NCBI RefSeq assembly: GCF_937988725.1
Contig: NZ_CALKHS010000009.1
Coordinates: forward strand, 62,001 to 126,000
Direction of reading: 5' to 3'
DNA from: an uncultured Castellaniella sp.
GTDB taxonomy: Bacteria > Pseudomonadota > Gammaproteobacteria > Burkholderiales > Burkholderiaceae_B
Length of the DNA stretch: 64,000 nucleotides
Positions within the stretch are counted from its first letter, which is position 1, and each line of letters begins with the position of its first letter. Under the pieces are notes generated by a model. It was not told where the DNA came from, ran no database searches, and saw only the letters and a program-made list of their open reading frames with translations. This document shows, one piece after another, positions 1 to 8,895 of the stretch. The position numbers were made by a program, and so were the translations under genes.

Positions 1-1807
1 CATCCAGGCCGAGCCCGGCGAGGATGGCCTTCTGGTCCCCATGATCGATGAATTCATCCGGCAGCCCCAGCTGCAGGACCGGGCGCACGATCGCCTCCCG
101 ATGCAGGTATTCCGCCACCGCGCTGCCCGCGCCCCCCATGATCGCTGCCTCTTCGACCGTGACGAACAGCGTGTGCTCGTCCGCCAGTTGCGAAAGCAGC
201 GCTTCGTCCAGCGGCTTGACGAAGCGCATGTCCACCAGGGTGGCGTCCAGGGCCTCGGCGGCCTGGGCGGCCTGCGGCAGCAGGGTGCCGAACACCAGGA
301 TGGCGACGTCCCTGCCCTGGCGACGCACGACGCCGCGGCCGATGTCCACCGGTTCCAGGCTGTCGCCCGGATCGGCGCCGCACCCCGCCCCGCGCGGATA
401 GCGCACCGAAGCCGGCCCCGGATGGCGATAGCAGGTGTTGAGCAGCAGCCGGGCCTCGTGTTCGTCCGAGGGCGTGGCCACCACCATGTTGGGCACGCAG
501 CGCAGGAAGGCGATGTCGTAATTGCCGGCATGAGTGGCGCCGTCGGCGCCGACGATGCCGGCGCGGTCCAGGGCGAAGGTCACGTCCAGGTTCTGCAGGG
601 CCACGTCGTGGATCAACTGGTCGTAGCCGCGCTGCAGGAAGGTCGAATAGATGGCCACGACCGGCTTGCTGCCTTCGCAGGCCAGGCCGGCGGCGAAGGT
701 GACGGCGTGCTGTTCGGCGATGCCGACGTCGAAATAGCGCTGCGGAAACTGGCGCTCGAATTCGACCAGCCCGCTGCCCTCGCGCATGGCCGGCGTGATG
801 CCGACCAGGCGGGTGTCGCTGGCCGCCATGTCGCACAGCCAGCGGCCGAACACCTGGGTGAAGGTGCGGCGGGCGGGCTGGGCGGGCTTCTGGATGCCGA
901 TCGAGGGATCGAATTTCCCCGGCCCGTGATACAGCACGGGATCGGCCTCGGCCAGCTTGTACCCCTGCCCCTTGCGGGTGACGACGTGCAGGAACTGCAG
1001 GCCCTTGAGCGCGCGGATGTTTTCCAGCGTCGGAATCAGGGCTTCCAGGTCGTGGCCGTCGATGGGCCCCATGTAGTTGAAGCCCAGTTCCTCGAACAGC
1101 GTGGCCGGCGAGAGCATGCCCTTGGCGTGGCCTTCGAGCTTGCGCGCCAGCGCCAATGCCGGCGGCACGTGCTGCAGCATGGCCCGCCCCATCATCTTGG
1201 CGCGGGCGTAGAACTGTCCGGACAGCAGCCGGGCGAAGTAGTAGTTCAGGGCCCCGACCGGCGGCGAGATCGACATGTCGTTGTCGTTCAGGACCACCAG
1301 CAGGTTGACGTCGGGCGTGACGCCGGCGTTGTTCAGGGCCTCGAAGGCCATGCCCGCCGTCATGGCGCCGTCGCCGATCACGGCGATGTGCTGGCGGTCG
1401 ATGCCCGCGTTGCGGGCGGCCACGGCCATGCCCAGCGCCGCCGAGATCGAGGTCGAGGAATGCGCGGTGCCGAAGGCGTCGTAGGGCGATTCGCTGCGCT
1501 TGGGAAAGCCGGACATCCCGCCCATCTGCCGCAGGCCGGCCATGGCCTGGCGCCGTCCGGTCAGGATCTTGTGCGGATAGGACTGGTGGCCGACGTCCCA
1601 GATCAGGCGGTCATCGGGCGTGTTGAAGGCGTAATGCAGCGCCAGCGTCAGTTCGACCGTGCCCAGGTTCGAGGACAGGTGCCCCCCCGTGCGGGCCACG
1701 GAATCCAGCACGAAAGCCCGCAGCTCGGCGGCCACGTCCTTCAGTTCCCGCCGATCCAGACGGCGCAGGTCGGCCGGCGAGGCGATTCCTTCCAATAGAG
1801 TTGTCAT
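1..1807 (-). CDS. dxs: 1-deoxy-D-xylulose-5-phosphate synthase (3' end cut by window)
   Basis: Thiamine-diphosphate enzyme that condenses pyruvate with glyceraldehyde 3-phosphate to DXP, the first step of the non-mevalonate isoprenoid pathway, in the cytosol. About 602 codons are visible and the family is about 620 long, so only the extreme C-terminus is missing. The cofactor motif begins GDGAMTAG near residue 144 and closes with NDND about 30 residues later. The substrate-handling segments GHQSYPHKILTGR (about 70-85) and DRAGIVGADG (about 425) are present. The start is the ATG at 1807, giving MTTLLEGIASP. It lies 33 bases after the ispA stop on the same strand, so it is probably the last gene of the xseB-ispA-dxs operon. 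Confidence 0.97.
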   Translation of the reverse strand, partial: MTTLLEGIASPADLRRLDRRELKDVAAELRAFVLDSVARTGGHLSSNLGTVELTLALHYAFNTPDDRLIWDVGHQSYPHKILTGRRQAMAGLRQMGGMSGFPKRSESPYDAFGTAHSSTSISAALGMAVAARNAGIDRQHIAVIGDGAMTAGMAFEALNNAGVTPDVNLLVVLNDNDMSISPPVGALNYYFARLLSGQFYARAKMMGRAMLQHVPPALALARKLEGHAKGMLSPATLFEELGFNYMGPIDGHDLEALIPTLENIRALKGLQFLHVVTRKGQGYKLAEADPVLYHGPGKFDPSIGIQKPAQPARRTFTQVFGRWLCDMAASDTRLVGITPAMREGSGLVEFERQFPQRYFDVGIAEQHAVTFAAGLACEGSKPVVAIYSTFLQRGYDQLIHDVALQNLDVTFALDRAGIVGADGATHAGNYDIAFLRCVPNMVVATPSDEHEARLLLNTCYRHPGPASVRYPRGAGCGADPGDSLEPVDIGRGVVRRQGRDVAILVFGTLLPQAAQAAEALDATLVDMRFVKPLDEALLSQLADEHTLFVTVEEAAIMGGAGSAVAEYLHREAIVRPVLQLGLPDEFIDHGDQKAILAGLGLD

Positions 1808-1840
1808 CTTGTCTTCTTCATGTCGGCCCGGACCCGGGAT

Positions 1841-2761
1841 TCAGTGGGTCCGGCCAATGATGTAATCAGCCAGTTCGCGCAGCCGGCAGGCCGAAGGCCC
1901 CAGCGGCAGCAGGGCCTGGTGGGCCTGCTCGCGCAGATTCAGCAGCAGTTCGCGGGAAGCGTCCAGCCCCAGGATGGATACGTAGGTGGGCTTGCCCTGC
2001 GCGGCATCCTTGCCGGCGGTCTTGCCCAGGGTCGCGGAATCCGCCGTGACGTCCAGAATATCATCGACGACCTGAAACGCCAGCCCCATGGCGGCCGCAT
2101 AGGATTCCAGACCGGTGCGCACCGTGGAGCTGGCCCCGGCCACCACCCCGCCCAGCAGCACGCTGGCTTCGAGCAGGGCACCGGTCTTCATGCGGTGCAT
2201 GCGCTGCAGGGATTCGATGGACAGGGCATGGCCCACGCTGGCGCAATCGATGGCCTGCCCGCCCACCATGCCGTCGCTGCCCGCCGCGCGCGCCAGCAGC
2301 TGCACGGCCTGGACGATCAGCGCCGGCGCGATCGGCATCTGCACCAGGCAATCGAAGGCCAGCGGCTGCAGCGCATCGCCCGCCAGCATGGCCAGCGCCT
2401 CGTCGTCGAACTGGCGATGCACGGTCGGGCGGCCGCGTCGCAGATCGTCGTCGTCCATGCAGGGCAGATCGTCGTGGATCAGGGAATAGGCGTGGATCAG
2501 TTCCACCGCCGCCGCCGCCCCGTCCAGAGCCAGATCCTGGGCCGCAGCGGCCACCCCCGGGGTGCAGCTGGCCTCGCCCGCCGCCAGCACCAGGGCCGCG
2601 CGGATGCGCTTGCCCGGCCCCAGCACGGCATACCGCATGGCTTCGTGCAGACGCGCGGGACCGTCGTCCTCCAGGGGCGGGAGCACGTCATCGAGCACCC
2701 CGCCGACGCGGGCGACGGCGTCCTGCAGCCACTGATCAAAATTGCCGGCCGTCGCGGTCAT
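1841..2761 (-). CDS. ispA: Polyprenyl (farnesyl/geranyl) diphosphate synthase
   Basis: 306-residue trans-prenyltransferase that condenses isopentenyl diphosphate with DMAPP and GPP to supply farnesyl diphosphate for quinones and undecaprenyl carriers. The first aspartate-rich motif is DDLPCMDDDDLRRGRPT near residue 100. The second is VDDILD near residue 232, followed by a lysine-containing stretch. An LGPGKRIR segment near residue 47 matches the diphosphate-binding GGKR(I/L)R region. The start ATG overlaps the xseB stop by four bases (ATGA), which implies translational coupling; dxs follows directly. Product chain length cannot be fixed from sequence, but the xseB-ispA-dxs context is typical of IspA. 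Confidence 0.96.
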   Translation of the reverse strand: MTATAGNFDQWLQDAVARVGGVLDDVLPPLEDDGPARLHEAMRYAVLGPGKRIRAALVLAAGEASCTPGVAAAAQDLALDGAAAAVELIHAYSLIHDDLPCMDDDDLRRGRPTVHRQFDDEALAMLAGDALQPLAFDCLVQMPIAPALIVQAVQLLARAAGSDGMVGGQAIDCASVGHALSIESLQRMHRMKTGALLEASVLLGGVVAGASSTVRTGLESYAAAMGLAFQVVDDILDVTADSATLGKTAGKDAAQGKPTYVSILGLDASRELLLNLREQAHQALLPLGPSACRLRELADYIIGRTH

Positions 2762-3036
2762 GACGCGTCCTGCCCCGGAGCGCCCTCGAAGGGTTCCAGC
2801 AGCTGTCCCTGGAGCACCTGCACCTGCTGCTCGGCGGCATCCAGCCGCTGCTGGCAGACGCGGGCCAGCGCCACCCCGCGCTGATACAGCGCGATGGATT
2901 CTTCCAGGCCCAGAGTGCCGTCGCTCATGCGGGCCGCCAGCGATTCAAGTTCAGCCAGCGCGGATTCGAAATCGGCGGGCAGTGCCTCCGGCGCCGGCGA
3001 AGCATCGGGGCTCGGCGCGTTTTTTTCCTTGGCCAT
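2758..3036 (-). CDS. xseB: Exodeoxyribonuclease VII small subunit
   Basis: 92-residue acidic, helical protein. The core reads FESALAELESLAARM followed by LGLEESIALYQRGVAL, the usual XseB signature (residues about 24-60). Several small subunits bind one XseA to form the single-strand exonuclease VII. The short N-terminal tail rich in Lys, Pro and Ala is variable in the family. It is the first gene of xseB-ispA-dxs and overlaps ispA by four bases. A promoter-like element lies 29-57 bases upstream. The large subunit xseA is not in this window. Confidence 0.93.
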   Translation of the reverse strand: MAKEKNAPSPDASPAPEALPADFESALAELESLAARMSDGTLGLEESIALYQRGVALARVCQQRLDAAEQQVQVLQGQLLEPFEGAPGQDAS

Positions 3037-3064
3037 GGGGTGTCATCATTGAAGTCCAGACTGG

Positions 3065-3093
3065 ATTGTACGAGAACCCCGGGGCCGGGTGAA
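3065..3093 (-). promoter_or_regulatory. Candidate sigma70 promoter for xseB-ispA-dxs
   Basis: Read on the minus strand, TTCACC (-35, 3088-3093) and TACAAT (-10, 3065-3070) are separated by 17 bases, about 30 bases before the xseB start. The -10 matches the consensus at five of six positions and the -35 at four of six. Confidence 0.5.
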
Positions 3094-3150
3094 AATGACG
3101 GCCCGACGAGCCCCGGGGCGACCCTGAAAATGGGCCCGGGCCGACTGGGG

Positions 3151-3156
3151 TACAAT
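3151..3156 (+). promoter_or_regulatory. Candidate -10 element for the Rieske oxygenase gene
   Basis: TACAAT on the plus strand, 84 bases before the oxygenase start, inside the divergent intergenic region with xseB. No convincing -35 lies 16-18 bases upstream, so this is weak support. Confidence 0.3.
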
Positions 3157-3239
3157 TTTGGCCCCTGTCCCGTCCCCGACGGGCATTTTCTTCGCTCCGG
3201 CCCGCATTCCGGCCGGCATCATTCTTGGCGGGGGGAATC

Positions 3240-4397
3240 ATGAGCTACCCAACCATCCCTTCCGGCGCGGACCTGGCCAGCCAGTTGCCCGTCCATCATT
3301 ATTTCGATCCGGCCGTCCTGGCGCAGGAACGCCGGCAGATCTTCGCCCACAGCGCCCGCTACGTCGGCCACGAACAGATGGTGCCGGAATCGGGCGACTG
3401 GCGCACCCTGACCCATGAAGGCGGCGGCCGCGTGCTGCTGCGCGACCGCCACGACGTGCGCCTGCTGTCCAACGTGTGCCGCCACCGCCAGGCGCTGATG
3501 CTGGGCAGCCAGAACGGCAGCGACGCGTCCTGCGCATCCGGCAACCTGTGCCAGACCGGCGGGCGCATCCTGTGTCCGGTGCACCACTGGAGCTACGACA
3601 CCCAGGGCAGGCTGCTGGACGCGCCCCTGTTTCCGGAGCAGCCGGACGCCCGGCTGGTGGATTTTCCGCTGCACCGCTACCACGGCCTGCTCTTCGAAGG
3701 CGAACGCCACCCCGCGCAGGACCTGGACGGCCTGTTCGCCCGCCCGGAATTCGATTTCAGCGACTACCAGCTGGACCACGTCGAGGTTCACACCTGCCGT
3801 TACAACTGGAAGACCTTCATCGAGGTCTACCTGGAGGACTACCACGTCGGCCCCTTCCATCCGGGTCTGGGGCAGTTCGTGACCTGCGACGACCTGAGCT
3901 GGGAATTCGGCGAATTCCACAGCATGCAGAAAGTCGGCGTGCACCAGGCCCTGGGGCAGCCGGGCACGGACATCTACGGCACATGGCACGACCGCCTGCT
4001 GCAATACCGCTCGGGGTCGGCGCCGGACTTCGGCGCGATCTGGGTGACGTACTTCCCCACCCACATGATCGAGCTCTATCCGCACGTGCTGGTGCTGTCG
4101 ACCCTGCATCCGGTCGGCCCCCAGGAAACGGTCAACGTCATCGAGTTCTACTACCCGGAGGAAATCGTCGCCTTCGAGCGCGAGTTCATCGAGGCCCAGC
4201 GGGCCGCCTACATGGAAACGGCCGTGGAGGACGACGAGATCGGCGAACGGATGGACGCCGGGCGCCGCGCCCTGATGAAACGCGGCGTCAACGAATGCGG
4301 CCCCTATCAAAGCCCGCTGGAAGACGGGATGGCGCATTTCCACGCCTGGTACCGGCGCATGATGAGCCCGGACGCGGATCAGTCCCCCGCGGACTGA
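3240..4397 (+). CDS. Rieske-type aromatic ring-hydroxylating oxygenase, alpha subunit
   Basis: 385-residue Rieske non-haem iron oxygenase. The [2Fe-2S] ligands are visible as CRHR (about residue 79) and CPVHHW (about residue 112). The mononuclear iron region reads EVYLEDYHVGPFHPGL near residue 198, with the two His and the bridging Asp/Glu. The family hydroxylates aromatic or quaternary-amine substrates using electrons from a separate reductase. No reductase or ferredoxin gene is adjacent, so the partner must be encoded elsewhere and the substrate is unknown. The start is the ATG at 3240, four bases after a GGGGGA ribosome site. It is divergent from xseB. Confidence 0.9.
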   Translation: MSYPTIPSGADLASQLPVHHYFDPAVLAQERRQIFAHSARYVGHEQMVPESGDWRTLTHEGGGRVLLRDRHDVRLLSNVCRHRQALMLGSQNGSDASCASGNLCQTGGRILCPVHHWSYDTQGRLLDAPLFPEQPDARLVDFPLHRYHGLLFEGERHPAQDLDGLFARPEFDFSDYQLDHVEVHTCRYNWKTFIEVYLEDYHVGPFHPGLGQFVTCDDLSWEFGEFHSMQKVGVHQALGQPGTDIYGTWHDRLLQYRSGSAPDFGAIWVTYFPTHMIELYPHVLVLSTLHPVGPQETVNVIEFYYPEEIVAFEREFIEAQRAAYMETAVEDDEIGERMDAGRRALMKRGVNECGPYQSPLEDGMAHFHAWYRRMMSPDADQSPAD

Positions 4398-4400
4398 TCC

Positions 4401-4433
4401 GCGCCTGGCGAATCGGGGCGCCTTGCCAGGCGC
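4401..4433. terminator. Hairpin between convergent genes
   Basis: A nine-base-pair stem (GCGCCTGGC with GCCAGGCGC, 15-base loop) lies between the stops of the convergent oxygenase and sulfurtransferase genes. There is no T-run, so factor-independent termination is uncertain. Confidence 0.35.
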
Positions 4434-4455
4434 AAGGCGGGGGATCCCGCGAAAG

Positions 4456-5318
<863 letters not shown>

Positions 5319-5322
<4 letters not shown>

Positions 5323-6230
5323 GATGGGTTTACCTCCTTGGTCTGCGGAGCCCCTGCGGGCGGGCGGCTGCTGCCCCGCAGGGTGCGGGATTCCATATGC
5401 GTGCGCCACACCGACAGCAGACCCGAGCCGATAATGAGCGCCATGCCGGCCCAGGCCAGCGGAGCCGGCCGATCACCCCAGAACAGGATGCCGATCAGCG
5501 CGGCAAAGATGATGGTGGTGTACTGCAGGGCGGCCGTCAACAGGGTAGACCCCAAGCCGAAAGCCCGCGTCATGGTCAACTGTCCCACCAGGCCTGCCAG
5601 CCCCAGTCCGGTCAGGGCCAGCAGCGCCAGGGGATCGGACGTGCGCCACCCCTGCGCGCCGATGCCGACCACGCCGCTGATGCACACGCCGATGGAAAAC
5701 AGCAGCACGGTGCGCCATTCCGGTTCGCCGATCTGGCCCAGCTGGCGGATCTGCATCATGGCGATGGCCGCCAGGCCGCCCGCCCCCAGCCCCATCAGGG
5801 CGGCCAGCCATTGATCGTGCTCGACGCTGGGCCGCAGAATGCCCAGCACCCCCAGGAAGCCGGCCAGCACCGCCAGGACGCGGACGGGGTCGCGCTGCGC
5901 GCCGCCGAAGAACAGCAGCCAGCCGGCGATGAACAGCGGCGCGGTGTAGTTCAGGCTGATGGCGGTGGGCAGGGCCAGATGCGACAGGGCGAAGAACCCC
6001 AGCCACATGGAGGCGATCCCGCTGATGTTGCGCCAGACGTGCAGGCGCCAGCTGGAAGGACGAATGGTGCGGCGCGTGGATCGCGCCCAGAAAAACAGCA
6101 GCAGGACCGACGGGATGCCGCGAAACAGCACGATCTCGGGCAAGGTGGCGCCCAGGTCGGCCGCGACTTTGACGAAAGCCCCCATCATGGCGAACATCGC
6201 ACAGGCCAGCAGCATCCACAAGGACTGCAT
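5319..6230 (-). CDS. EamA/DMT-family membrane transporter
   Basis: About 303 residues with ten hydrophobic segments arranged as two five-helix EamA repeats (residues about 1-135 and 145-285). The first repeat contains LNYTAPLFIAGWLLFF and the second ALQYTTIIFAALIGILFWG, both typical of drug/metabolite transporters. It probably exports small metabolites from the inner membrane; the substrate is unknown. ATG 6230 is taken as the start; an in-frame GTG at 6242 would add four residues. Its stop overlaps the sulfurtransferase start by four bases. It is divergent from htpX, with 86 bases between them. Confidence 0.85.
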
Positions 6231-6316
6231 GTTTGTCACCACAACCGGATACAGTTCGCAAAGCCGATACTATACACTTTGAGCCATCAAAACCGACTCG
6301 CGGAGCCATCCCCCAC

Positions 6317-7192
6317 ATGAAGCGCATCATTCTGTTTCTCGCCACCAACATGGCCGTCATGCTGGTGCTCAGCATCACCATGAACCTGCTGGGCGTCGGC
6401 CGCTACCTGACGGCCAACGGCATCGACCCGGCCCAGCTGCTGATCTTCGCGGCCCTCATCGGCTTCGGCGGCGCCTTCATCTCGCTGCTGATGAGCAAAT
6501 GGATGGCCAAGACCAGCACGGGCGCCCAGGTCATCGATCCCCAGGCGCCGCGCAACCAGCGCGAAGCCTGGCTGGTGGATACCGTGCACCAGCTGGCCGA
6601 CCGCGCCGGCATCGGCCGCCCGGAAGTCGCCATCTACGAAGGCGCCCCCAACGCCTTCGCCACCGGAGCCTTTCGCAACGACTCGCTGGTGGCGGTCTCC
6701 ACGGGCCTGCTGTCGTCCATGTCCGAAGAGGAAGTCGCCGCCGTCCTGGGCCACGAGGTCTCGCACATCGCCAACGGCGACATGGTCACGCTCACCCTGA
6801 TCCAGGGCGTGGTCAACACCTTCGTGATATTCCTGTCGCGCCTGGTGGGGTATTTCATCGACCGAGCCATCCTGAAGAACGAGCGCGGCGTGGGCATGGG
6901 CTACTACGCCAGCGTCTTCATCTGTGAAATCCTGTTCGGCGTCATCGCCTCGATCATCGTGGCCTGGTTCTCCCGGCAGCGCGAATACCGCGCCGACGCT
7001 GGTTCGGCCCGCCTGCTGGGTTCGCGCGAACCCATGATCCACGCCCTGGCGCGGCTGGGCGGCGTCGAGGCCGGCGAACTGCCCAAGTCCTTCCAGGCCT
7101 CCGGCATCACGGGCGGCGCGCTGGGCGCCCTGTTCGCCTCGCACCCGCCCATCGAGCAGCGCATCGAAGCCCTGCGCCGCCAGCAGGCCTGA
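6317..7192 (+). CDS. htpX: Membrane zinc metalloprotease HtpX
   Basis: 291-residue M48B peptidase of the inner membrane that degrades misfolded membrane proteins under envelope stress together with FtsH. Two N-terminal membrane helices (about 5-25 and 36-56) precede the zinc motif HEVSH at 146-150, and the third ligand region is in SRQREYRADAGSARL (about 225). Two more hydrophobic segments follow the HExxH. The length is normal for the family. The start MKRIILFL at 6317 was preferred over upstream in-frame codons because it matches the usual HtpX N-terminus. The Na/phosphate carrier gene starts 14 bases after the stop. Confidence 0.95.
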   Translation: MKRIILFLATNMAVMLVLSITMNLLGVGRYLTANGIDPAQLLIFAALIGFGGAFISLLMSKWMAKTSTGAQVIDPQAPRNQREAWLVDTVHQLADRAGIGRPEVAIYEGAPNAFATGAFRNDSLVAVSTGLLSSMSEEEVAAVLGHEVSHIANGDMVTLTLIQGVVNTFVIFLSRLVGYFIDRAILKNERGVGMGYYASVFICEILFGVIASIIVAWFSRQREYRADAGSARLLGSREPMIHALARLGGVEAGELPKSFQASGITGGALGALFASHPPIEQRIEALRRQQA

Positions 7193-7206
7193 CACCGCGC
7201 CCCGGC

Positions 7207-8865
7207 ATGAAGGAACTCCAGGTCATCATCGCCTTCAGCGGCTTCATCGCCTTGCTGCTGTGGGGGGTGCACATGGTGCAGACCGGCGTGCAGCGGGCCT
7301 TCGGCAAGGCCCTGGGGATGTGGATGGCGCGCGCCATGGGTTCCCTGCCCCGCGCCTTCAGCACCGGCCTGCTCATCACGGCCGCCATCCAGAGCAGCAC
7401 GGCCACCGGCCTGATGATCGCCGGCTTCGCCATGGACGGGCTGGTCTCTCTGGTGCCGGGCCTGGCCGCCATGCTGGGCGCCAACGTGGGCACGACGCTG
7501 ATCGTGCAGGCCCTGTCCTTCAATCCCACCGCCCTGGCGCCCGGCCTGATCCTGATCGGCGTCTGGATGTTCCGCCACTATGCGCCCGGGCGCGCCCGCG
7601 ACCTGGGCCGGACGTTCATCGGCCTGGGCCTGCTGCTGCTGTCCCTGAACGAACTGGTCTCCATGTTCGAGCCGCTGAAAAGCGCTCCCATGCTGGGCAC
7701 GGCGCTGGACGCCCTGGGCGACGCCCCGCTGCTGGCCCTGCTGGCCAGCACGGCGCTCACCTGGGCCTCCCATTCCAGCGTGGCCGTGGTGGTGCTCATC
7801 ATGTCGCTGGCCCACCACGGCCTGGCCGATCCCATGCTGGCCTACACCCTGGTGCTGGGCGCCAACCTGGGCACGGCCATCAATCCGGTGCTGGAAGGCG
7901 GCCACGACGACAACCCCGCCTCCCGGCGGCTGCCGGTGGGCAATCTGGGCACCCGGGTCGCCGGCTGCCTGCTGGGCATGGCCCTGCTGCCCTGGTCGGG
8001 CGACATCATGCAGGCGCTGGGCGGCGACCCCGCCCACGGCGTGGCCAACTTTCACCTGATCTTCAACCTGATCGTGGCGGCCTGCTTCATGCCGGTCCTG
8101 CAGCCCTACGCCCATTTGCTGCAACGCCTGTTGCCGCACCGCAGCAACCCCGACGATCCGGCCCGGCCCCGCTACCTGGACGAGTCCGCCCGCGAAGTGC
8201 CGGCCGTGGCCCTCGGCCAGGCCGCCCGGGAATCCCTGCGGCTGACGGACCTGCTGCGCGAATCCCTGCAGCTGACGCAGCGCGCCCTGCTGCAGGAAGA
8301 CGGCCAGGCCACCGGCCGCGCCCGCTACCTGAACGGCGCCATCGGCCAGCTGGACCAGTCCATCACCACCTATCTGGCCACGCTGGAGCAGGAAAGCCTC
8401 AGCCCCGACGACGAACAGTACCTGAAAGCCATCCTGACCTTCTCGATGAACATCGCCCACGCCGCCAGCGTCTCGGGCATGGGGCTGCTGGGCCATGCCA
8501 GCCGCCTGCACAAGAAGCACTGGTCGCTGGACGCCGAACAGCGGACCGAACTCACCGACACGCTGGACCGCCTGCAGCGCAATCTGCGCCAGGCGGCGTC
8601 GCTGTTCGTGTCCGGAGACCGCCAGGTGGCCCGCAACCTGGCCTTTGAAAAAGACTACTTCCGCACGCTCGAAGCCCAGGCGGCCGACCGCCACCTGGAA
8701 CGCATCAAGACCGGCCGCCTGGATGCCGCCGATCTCGGCGCCTTCTACCTGGAAGTGCTGCGCGACGCCGGCGGCGTGAACGCCTATCTGGTCAACGCCG
8801 CCGCCTACCCGATCCTGGCGCGCCACGGCGAGCTGCGCCCCAACCGGCTGCGCGACGCCGACTGA
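7207..8865 (+). CDS. Na+/phosphate cotransporter family protein with PhoU-like tail
   Basis: 552-residue inner-membrane protein. Two inverted PNaS (SLC34-like) repeats each carry a QSS/HSS motif: QSSTATGLMIAG near residue 63 and HSSVAVVVL near residue 190. They are paired with GANVGTT and GANLGTAINP. After about residue 310 the protein becomes soluble and helical, resembling the PhoU-like domain of bacterial NptA/YjbB proteins. These import or export inorganic phosphate with sodium. It follows htpX by 14 bases and may be co-transcribed with it. It converges with polA. Confidence 0.88.
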   Translation: MKELQVIIAFSGFIALLLWGVHMVQTGVQRAFGKALGMWMARAMGSLPRAFSTGLLITAAIQSSTATGLMIAGFAMDGLVSLVPGLAAMLGANVGTTLIVQALSFNPTALAPGLILIGVWMFRHYAPGRARDLGRTFIGLGLLLLSLNELVSMFEPLKSAPMLGTALDALGDAPLLALLASTALTWASHSSVAVVVLIMSLAHHGLADPMLAYTLVLGANLGTAINPVLEGGHDDNPASRRLPVGNLGTRVAGCLLGMALLPWSGDIMQALGGDPAHGVANFHLIFNLIVAACFMPVLQPYAHLLQRLLPHRSNPDDPARPRYLDESAREVPAVALGQAARESLRLTDLLRESLQLTQRALLQEDGQATGRARYLNGAIGQLDQSITTYLATLEQESLSPDDEQYLKAILTFSMNIAHAASVSGMGLLGHASRLHKKHWSLDAEQRTELTDTLDRLQRNLRQAASLFVSGDRQVARNLAFEKDYFRTLEAQAADRHLERIKTGRLDAADLGAFYLEVLRDAGGVNAYLVNAAAYPILARHGELRPNRLRDAD

Positions 8866-8873
8866 ATCCGCGT

Positions 8874-8888
8874 CCCGCGGAACGCGGG
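8874..8888. terminator. Short hairpin between convergent Na/Pi carrier and polA
   Basis: CCCGCG, GAA loop, CGCGGG, between stops at 8865 and 8896. No T-run follows on either strand, so it is a possible bidirectional terminator only. Confidence 0.3.
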
Positions 8889-8895
8889 GATGGCG

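Noticed and set aside
41..1798. Long open frame on the plus strand over the first 1.8 kb
   Set aside because: It is the antisense of dxs. Its product is low-complexity (Arg, Gly, His, Gln) and has no family motif, whereas the minus frame has every DXS signature. Many similar long antisense frames occur here because of the high GC content.
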